A DNA stretch of 11,064 nt from Verrucomicrobiota bacterium (lineage in GTDB: Bacteria > Verrucomicrobiota > Verrucomicrobiia > Limisphaerales > AV2). The notes under the pieces are model-generated. The model had not been told where the DNA came from. It made no database searches and worked only from the letters and a program-made list of their open reading frames with translations. The stretch lies in the NCBI GenBank assembly GCA_003219345.1, contig QHOP01000418.1:1-11064 (forward strand), given 5' to 3'. The translations under genes were made by a program, and so were the position numbers. Shown here piece after piece: positions 6,565 through 11,064 of the stretch. Every line of letters starts with the position of its first letter. Within the stretch, counting starts at the first letter, position 1.

Positions 6565-7955
6565 ACCGCATCGTTGGCCTGGAAACAGAGTACGGTTGTT
6601 TGACCAACGACCCCTCCGGTCCGCCCAGTGCCGTCGGCCGCGTCCGGAATTGGGTTTTTGAGAAGAACCGTTTCGGTCTGGCGGATATGCACCAGCGGGA
6701 CTGGGACGAGCCGGCAGGCAACGGCGGTTTTCTGTTCAACGGAGGGCGGGCTTATGTGGACATGGGCCATCTGGAGTATTGCACGCCCGAGTGTCTTTCC
6801 TTGATTGACCTGCTTCGCTACGACCGGGCCGGAGACGCGATTCTGTTGCAGGCGCTCAAGGAGATGCATTTGTCCGATCAGGTCAGCTTCATCCGCAACA
6901 ACGTGGACCATTACTCCGGCGCGACCTTCGGTTGCCACGAAAACTACCTCGTGCGCCGGACCGCTCCATTGTCGGAGAACAACGTTCTGGCATTGCTGGC
7001 GTTTTTGACGCTGCGTCTGCTCTTCGCTGGATCGGGCCGGGTCGGTTCGACTCCGGGCGCGGAGTTGCGCGGCGATTTGTTGCGGCACGGCTCCGACAGC
7101 CATTTCCAAATCAGCCAGCGCGCGGACTACATCAATAACGACCTGTTTGAGTGGGTGCAGTTCAACCGCGCCATCATCAACACGCGCGACGAACCGCTGG
7201 CGGACGCGCGGAAATACCGCCGACTCCATCTGCTGCACGGCGACACGAATGTTTTACCCAGCTCTCTGCTCTTGAAGGTGGGAACGACCGCGCTCGTGCT
7301 CGACTTGCTGGAGATGGATCGTTTGCCGAAGATCGTCCTGGCTGACGCGGTGATGACTTTTCGCAATTTGTCACATCAGCCAGACGGCCCGTGGTTGGTG
7401 CCGCTGGCCGATGGCCGCTGCGCGAACGCGGTTGAGCTGCTGTTCAAGTTTTTCGAGGCGGGGCGGAACGAGTTCTTCGGTCGCGATAATGAGACCGACA
7501 TTGTCCTCCGCGTCTGGGAAGAAGTCCTCTCGGCGCTGTCGAGCCGGCCGGAGATTTTGGTGGGCAAAGTGGACTGGATCACCAAGCGTTGGTTGTTCCG
7601 CCAGTTCATGGAGCGCGAGAACGTCAATTGGAGCGATCCCTGGCTTAAGGCGCAGGACCTGGAGTTTCATCACGTTGATCCGACGCGGAACCTCGGAATG
7701 GCCTTGGCCCAGACGCCGTTCGCGTGGGACATCCCCCCCACGGACATTGCCGACGCCATGCGCTCCGCTCCGGTGAACACGCGTGCCCAGGCGCGTTCAC
7801 GCATCATGAAGATGCTGAAAAACCAGCACATTCGTTACTTCGTGGATTGGGAAGTGATCGACGCTGAAGGAGTCAATTCGCTGAACCTGCTGAATCCTTT
7901 CGATGCCTCGCCCGAAGAAGCCGATTCGTGGGCGCGGCAGCTTAACCTGATTTGA
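6561..7955 (+). CDS. pafA: PafA: ligase for the ubiquitin-like modifier
   Basis: The protein has 464 residues (mycobacterial PafA 452) and the glutamine-synthetase-like PafA/Dop fold. The N-terminus is MNRIVGLETEYG, with Glu8 and Glu10 in the Mg-ATP site. The next conserved block NGGRAYVDMGHLEYCTPE (60-77) comes about 35 residues earlier than in the Dop paralogue, because the Dop-loop is missing; Asp67 is the expected catalytic base. FGCHENYL (123-130), INTRDEP (206-212) and KVGTTALVL (239-247) complete the shared motifs. Its expected reaction is ATP-dependent isopeptide bond formation between the C-terminal Glu gamma-carboxylate of the deamidated modifier and substrate lysines. The usual His-Pro-Glu-Tyr motif reads His-Leu-Glu-Tyr here. 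It is the last gene of the operon, joined to prcA by an ATGA overlap, and converges with the radical SAM gene 34 bp away. Confidence 0.93.
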   Translation: MNRIVGLETEYGCLTNDPSGPPSAVGRVRNWVFEKNRFGLADMHQRDWDEPAGNGGFLFNGGRAYVDMGHLEYCTPECLSLIDLLRYDRAGDAILLQALKEMHLSDQVSFIRNNVDHYSGATFGCHENYLVRRTAPLSENNVLALLAFLTLRLLFAGSGRVGSTPGAELRGDLLRHGSDSHFQISQRADYINNDLFEWVQFNRAIINTRDEPLADARKYRRLHLLHGDTNVLPSSLLLKVGTTALVLDLLEMDRLPKIVLADAVMTFRNLSHQPDGPWLVPLADGRCANAVELLFKFFEAGRNEFFGRDNETDIVLRVWEEVLSALSSRPEILVGKVDWITKRWLFRQFMERENVNWSDPWLKAQDLEFHHVDPTRNLGMALAQTPFAWDIPPTDIADAMRSAPVNTRAQARSRIMKMLKNQHIRYFVDWEVIDAEGVNSLNLLNPFDASPEEADSWARQLNLI

Positions 7956-7989
7956 CCTTTCCGGGTCTCGTCTGCCGCAGAATGGAAAG

Positions 7990-9531
7990 CTACCTCGGCG
8001 CGACGTTTGTCAGGTGGCGCGTCTGCCGCTTCAGACCGCCTGCCACAGACCGGCGCGGACAAGGTTTCTCGCCGTCCCTGAGGTAATCGCGCAGAAGGGG
8101 CGGTTTGTCGGACCGTCCGCCGCGCTGATAATCGCGCCAAAGCGTTTTGGCAACCGCGGACGGAGCGAGGCGCAGTTCCTTGCTCAGAAATTCAAACAAC
8201 AACTCCACCAGCCGCGGCAGGGCGATTCCAGATTGACGTCCCAGCCTCGCATAGAGCCAGTCGCTCCAGCGCAGGAAAGCGGCGAACGGCGACTCTATTG
8301 TGCTCCAAATCAACGGCGTGGTCTCCACAAAGTTTCCGCTGTTGCCGACCAGATCCCAGAAGCGGGCGAATCGGCGCAGGCGCTGCATGGTTGCGAAATC
8401 GATGAGTTTGTTTTGCAGAATTTCGTACGGCGGGTTCGGATGATAGACCATCTGCCACTCAGCGTCGTGTCGAACGATTGGCGTGCCGCGCAATCGCTTC
8501 AAAATGCCTGCCTGAATTTCCTGCGGTCGCAGCGCGACAAGGCGATCAAAACCAGCGCCAAAACTTTCCAGAGATTCCCCAGGCAGACCGACAATCAAAT
8601 CGGCGTGGACGTAAACTCCCGTGCGCTGGCGAAGAAATCCAATGTTGTCTGCGAGCTTGTCATAGTCCTGTCGGCGGCTGATCCATCGGCTGACTTCCGG
8701 GTTAAACGTCTGAATGCCGACCTCGAATTGCAGCGCCCCCGGTGGAAACTTCGCGACGAGTTCGCGCAAGACCTGCGGGAGCCGGTCGGGAATCATTTCG
8801 AAATGGACGAACAAACCGGGCCGGTAGCGGGCGTGGAAAAATTGCAGAATCGTTTTGCTGACGTTGAGGTTCAGGTTGAACGTGCGGTCAACGAACTTGA
8901 ATCGTTGCACGCCGCGGCCGAGCAAACGCTCCAGGGCATCGAGCAGCGCAGGCAAAGGAAACAGACGCACGGGAATGTCCAGGGACGACAGGCAAAACTC
9001 GCAGGTGAACGGGCAGCCGCGCGAGGCCTCCACGTAAATCACACGATGCGCTGCGTCTTCGTCAGTGTATCGATCGTAAGGCAAAACCAACTTGTTCAAG
9101 TCGGGCAACTCGGCGGCGATGACCTTCTGTGATGGCGGATTTCCGGCGAGGAATTGGCCGCAAACCTCCGCGAATTTTAAATCCGCTTCGCCGGTGATGA
9201 CGTAATCGGCCAACCGGACAACCTCCTGTTCCCCAACTTCAAAGCTGACTTCCGGCCCGCCGACGATGATTGTTAGGTTCGGGCGCACACGTTTGAGGGC
9301 GGCGATCACTTCGGTCGTCTGAGCCGCGTTCCAGATGTAAACACCGAAGCCGATGATTTTAGGTCGCAGCGCCAGCAGCGCTTCCACGACATCGAGCGTC
9401 CGCTGATTGATGTCGAATTCGATCAGGCAGGCGTGTGACTTCAGCCCGCCCAAATTGGCGAACAGATAGCGCAGTCCAAAAGCGGCATGGATGTATTTCG
9501 CGTTCAGCGTGGTCAAAACGATGTCGGCCAT
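7990..9531 (-). CDS. B12-binding domain radical SAM protein
   Basis: The protein has 513 residues. It begins MADIVLTTLNAKYIHAAFGL, the typical opening of the B12-binding radical SAM family whose C-terminal part is annotated DUF4080. Residues about 1-140 form a Rossmann-like cobalamin-binding domain (IIGFGVYIWN at 59-68 and IIVGGPEVS at 88-96 are characteristic). The radical SAM core carries the 4Fe-4S signature CPFTCEFC with Cys173, Cys177 and Cys180, and further motifs FEVGIQTFN and HADLIVGLPGES. Residues from about 370 on form the extra C-terminal domain. The substrate is unknown; members of the wider class do methylations and rearrangements. The start at 9531 is preferred over upstream in-frame starts because homology begins there. 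No Shine-Dalgarno is visible. It is encoded opposite to the proteasome operon, so I see no reason to link it functionally. Confidence 0.88.
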   Translation of the reverse strand: MADIVLTTLNAKYIHAAFGLRYLFANLGGLKSHACLIEFDINQRTLDVVEALLALRPKIIGFGVYIWNAAQTTEVIAALKRVRPNLTIIVGGPEVSFEVGEQEVVRLADYVITGEADLKFAEVCGQFLAGNPPSQKVIAAELPDLNKLVLPYDRYTDEDAAHRVIYVEASRGCPFTCEFCLSSLDIPVRLFPLPALLDALERLLGRGVQRFKFVDRTFNLNLNVSKTILQFFHARYRPGLFVHFEMIPDRLPQVLRELVAKFPPGALQFEVGIQTFNPEVSRWISRRQDYDKLADNIGFLRQRTGVYVHADLIVGLPGESLESFGAGFDRLVALRPQEIQAGILKRLRGTPIVRHDAEWQMVYHPNPPYEILQNKLIDFATMQRLRRFARFWDLVGNSGNFVETTPLIWSTIESPFAAFLRWSDWLYARLGRQSGIALPRLVELLFEFLSKELRLAPSAVAKTLWRDYQRGGRSDKPPLLRDYLRDGEKPCPRRSVAGGLKRQTRHLTNVAPR

Positions 9532-9542
9532 AAGGACGGGAA

Positions 9543-9572
9543 ATTTTATCACGGCCTGTTCCTTGTACGCAA
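9543..9572 (-). promoter_or_regulatory. Possible promoter of the radical SAM gene
   Basis: Read on the - strand, TTGCGT (9572-9567) and TAAAAT (9548-9543) are 18 bp apart and resemble sigma-70 -35 and -10 boxes. The -10 would lie 11 nt before the ATG at 9531, giving an almost leaderless transcript, consistent with the missing Shine-Dalgarno. Chance occurrence is quite possible. Confidence 0.2.
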
Positions 9573-9649
9573 AGGAATAGGCGACTCCAATCAACTGTTT
9601 TGGAGGAGGATGTCGCTTTGCCAACCGTGAGCAGCTTGAGAACAAAGTG

Positions 9650-9668
9650 GTGAATAAGAAGTGAATAA
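9650..9668 (+). repeat. Direct repeat GTGAATAA, 11-bp period
   Basis: GTGAATAA occurs at 9650-9657 and again at 9661-9668, one helical turn apart, in the AT-rich part of the 244-bp divergent region between the radical SAM gene and the gene at 9776. Such spacing would suit a protein binding one face of the DNA, but no known operator is recognised. The rest of 9532-9775 holds no gene: the ATG at 9693 gives only a 23-residue frame. Confidence 0.35.
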
Positions 9669-9775
9669 AATTTCCTTTGCGCTAGAGTGATTATGAGCGA
9701 ATGTAATGCGTCCGTTCCTGTTGCGCCCGTTTCGGTTGTTCTTTGCGCGAGTCAGAAATCGTAGCGGCAATCGTC

Positions 9776-10354
9776 ATGAACAGTTTGTTCACAAAACCAC
9801 AGACCGACGAATCACCCGAGGAAGGGGAAGTGTTTTTCACGCTTATCGCTTACGAGGATTCAATGACCCGCAACCGCGCCATGCAAATTTGCGACCGGCT
9901 GATGGAGAAGTTCTGGATGGACATGGAGTTTGACCTCAGTTGGTGGCGTTTCGATTTTTTGCGCGATGCCGGGATCGTCAAAGCTGCGGCTAATGCGGCA
10001 GCGCGATCCGATTTGATTCTCATTTCCGCCCACGCCGGTCGCGAACTGCCGTCGCATGTCCAAAAGTGGATCGAGACCTGGGTGCCGCGTCGTGAAGTGG
10101 GAAACGGCGTACTGGTGGCCATGATTGGAACCTCCGAGGACCAGCTCAGGGGCCTGACACCCATCCATGTTTACCTGCGCGAAGCGGCACAGCGAGGGAA
10201 CCTGGATTACCTGCCGCAGGTCGTCGATGCGCCTTTGAACGAACTGAACACCTCGATCGAAACGATCTCGAAGCGCGCGGAGAAGGTGACTTCACTCCTG
10301 GATGGCATCCTCCATCGCCCGACCATCCCTACGCGTTGGGGAATTAACGAGTAG
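9776..10354 (+). CDS. Hypothetical protein, Rossmann-like, unrecognised family
   Basis: The protein has 192 residues from ATG 9776. I cannot name its function. It looks like a compact soluble alpha/beta protein with no signal peptide or membrane segment: a first strand VFFTLIAYEDSMTRNRAMQI (19-38), an aromatic-rich stretch DLSWWRFDFLRD (53-64), a second strand SDLILISAHAGRELP (77-91), an amphipathic helix HVQKWIETWVPR (93-104) and a third strand GVLVAMIGTSED (110-121). The alternation of strands with a helix suggests a flavodoxin- or receiver-like fold, but phosphorylation-site residues are not evident. I recall similar hypothetical proteins from Verrucomicrobia genomes; this is memory, not a search. 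An in-frame TTG at 9743 is a less likely start. It is transcribed away from the radical SAM gene and precedes the lipoprotein gene by 101 bp. Confidence 0.7.
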   Translation: MNSLFTKPQTDESPEEGEVFFTLIAYEDSMTRNRAMQICDRLMEKFWMDMEFDLSWWRFDFLRDAGIVKAAANAAARSDLILISAHAGRELPSHVQKWIETWVPRREVGNGVLVAMIGTSEDQLRGLTPIHVYLREAAQRGNLDYLPQVVDAPLNELNTSIETISKRAEKVTSLLDGILHRPTIPTRWGINE

Positions 10355-10455
10355 TTCCGCAGGCCTCCTGGCGGCGCGGTTTGTTTCCAGCCCGCGCGAG
10401 TGCGACCGGGCGTTCTGGTAATTGCTTTCACCGGAGCCTGAATTAGCATCCCGCC

Positions 10456-10833
10456 ATGAAAACGCTTTTGCGGCTCGGTTTCGCGTACGGTCTGTTATTC
10501 GGCGTTTTATTATTCAGTTGGCTGTTCGTCGGCTGCGCTTCCAGTTCCAGGGTGAATTGGGACAGCCGCATCGGCAACTTTACCTACGATCAGGCGGTGG
10601 CGGAAAAGGGACCGCCCGACAAATCGACCAGGCTGAACGACGGCTCGACTGTGGCCGAATGGTTCATCAAACAAAGTTCCAGCTTTTCCTTTGGAGTCGG
10701 CACCGGATTTTATAGTGGCGGCAGCGCGGTGGGTGTCGGCCAGACCGTCGGCACGGTTCCTTCAGGCGAATACCTGCGCTTGACCTTCGGCTCCGACGGG
10801 AGACTGACCAGGTGGGAACGAGCCCGTCACTAA
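10456..10833 (+). CDS. Small predicted lipoprotein
   Basis: The protein has 125 residues. A positively charged start (MKTLLR) and hydrophobic stretch (7-25) lead to a lipobox-like Phe-Val-Gly-Cys with Cys27 as the lipidated residue; the -3 position is Phe where Leu is usual. The mature part holds a segment (about 40-70) with FTYDQAVAEKGPPDKST and TVAEWF, loosely like the BamE/SmpA-type small lipoprotein fold, then a Gly/Ser-rich stretch (74-102) and LRLTFGSDGRLTRWE near the end. It probably sits in the cell envelope. I do not recognise the exact family. No Shine-Dalgarno precedes the ATG. It may be co-transcribed with the gene at 9776, but the 101-bp gap makes that uncertain. Confidence 0.75.
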   Translation: MKTLLRLGFAYGLLFGVLLFSWLFVGCASSSRVNWDSRIGNFTYDQAVAEKGPPDKSTRLNDGSTVAEWFIKQSSSFSFGVGTGFYSGGSAVGVGQTVGTVPSGEYLRLTFGSDGRLTRWERARH

Positions 10834-10861
10834 AAAATACGGCAAAAAGTTATCCGAGATT

Positions 10862-10877
10862 GTTCCGACACCGGAGC
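10862..10877. terminator. Short hairpin between convergent genes, possible terminator
   Basis: GTTCCG (10862-10867) pairs with CGGAGC (10872-10877), one pair being G-T, around a 4-nt ACAC loop. An outer pair CGAGA (10855-10859) / TCTCG (10888-10892) encloses it. It lies between the stop codons of the lipoprotein gene (+) and the elongation factor gene (-). No T-run follows on either strand, so intrinsic termination is doubtful. Confidence 0.25.
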
Positions 10878-10913
10878 CAACATAATGTCTCGAACAGCGA
10901 TTCGAGCTTGCGC

Positions 10914-11064
10914 TCAATGTTCAGCCGCTTTGCGGCTCTTGCTTTCGGCGATGACTTTTTGTTCAAGCTCGCGCGGCATTTCTTCGTAGTGGCTGAATTC
11001 TTCGGCGTGGATGCCGCGGCCGCCAGTCAGTGAGCGAACCGTGGTCGCGTAGTGATAAAGCTCC
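10914..11064 (-). CDS. fusA: Elongation factor G, C-terminal end only
   Basis: The last 49 codons of a gene that continues beyond the right edge. The frame reads ELYHYATTVRSLTGGRGIHA then EEFSHYEEMP and ends KSRKAAEH before the TGA (complement of 10914-10916). The YATTVRSLTGGRG...EFSHYEEMP block is characteristic of domain V of the translocation GTPase EF-G (typical form: LRSxTxGRGxxxxEFxHYxxVP). Whether this is the main EF-G or a second paralogue cannot be told from this fragment. The short Lys/Arg/Ala tail is ordinary. It converges with the lipoprotein gene. Confidence 0.88.
   Translation of the reverse strand, partial: ELYHYATTVRSLTGGRGIHAEEFSHYEEMPRELEQKVIAESKSRKAAEH

Noticed and set aside
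7957..7989. CTTTCC ... GGAAAG inverted repeat between pafA and the radical SAM gene, as a bidirectional terminator
   Set aside because: Only 6 bp of stem around a 21-nt loop and no T-run on either strand; too weak to call.
8014..9132. Long + strand open frame of 372 codons opposite the radical SAM gene
   Set aside because: It is the antisense shadow of a clearly conserved radical SAM gene and shows no family resemblance.
9693..9764. 23-codon + strand frame in the divergent region
   Set aside because: Very short, no ribosome binding site and no recognisable peptide type.
10360..10370. CAGG-CCT-CCTG hairpin after the gene at 9776 as a terminator
   Set aside because: Four-bp stem with a 3-nt loop and no adjacent T-run.
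1..11064. CRISPR arrays, tRNA or rRNA genes, insertion sequences
   Set aside because: No regularly spaced repeats, cloverleaf-like genes, transposase motifs or terminal inverted repeats were seen on reading the window.

Overview
The window carries a complete ubiquitin-like tagging and proteasome operon of the Gram-negative (UBact) type, all on the + strand. Its order is: HTH-WYL regulator, ARC/Mpa-type proteasome ATPase, Dop, a 57-residue UBact/Pup-like modifier, 20S beta subunit, 20S alpha subunit, PafA ligase. The modifier gene (4884-5057) is easily missed because it is so short. It is recognised by its conserved C-terminal half, its Gly-Gln end and its place between dop and prcB. The dop-modifier-prcB-prcA-pafA order matches the actinobacterial Pup locus, but the modifier ends in Thr-Gly-Gln instead of Gly-Gly-Gln/Glu.

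Organism: most likely a member of Verrucomicrobiota (Pedosphaera/Limisphaera-like). This is inferred from the UBact-type system, the moderately high GC, the frequent lack of Shine-Dalgarno sequences and the style of the hypothetical proteins. Other UBact phyla (Nitrospirota, Armatimonadota, candidate phyla) cannot be excluded without a search.

Layout: 1-338 is the remnant of an MtfA-like (M90) zinc peptidase gene. It has lost its middle, including the zinc motif, through an out-of-frame deletion, or is mis-assembled. 358-1365 is a WYL regulator, 1476-3185 the ATPase, 3353-4861 Dop, 4884-5057 the modifier, 5054-5827 the beta subunit, 5824-6564 the alpha subunit and 6561-7955 PafA. The last four genes are linked by three consecutive ATGA stop/start overlaps, so they are probably translationally coupled. 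Convergent to pafA is a B12-binding radical SAM protein (7990-9531, - strand). After a divergent intergenic region come an unrecognised conserved-looking protein (9776-10354) and a small lipoprotein (10456-10833). The C-terminal end of an elongation factor G gene enters from the right on the - strand (10914-11064).

How it should work, by analogy with Pup: Dop deamidates the C-terminal Gln of the modifier and PafA ligates the resulting Glu to substrate lysines. The ATPase captures the modifier through its N-terminal coiled coil and threads the substrate into the alpha/beta 20S chamber. The ATPase here lacks the C-terminal Gln-Tyr-Leu docking tail of the mycobacterial enzyme, so the way ATPase and 20S core meet is an open question.
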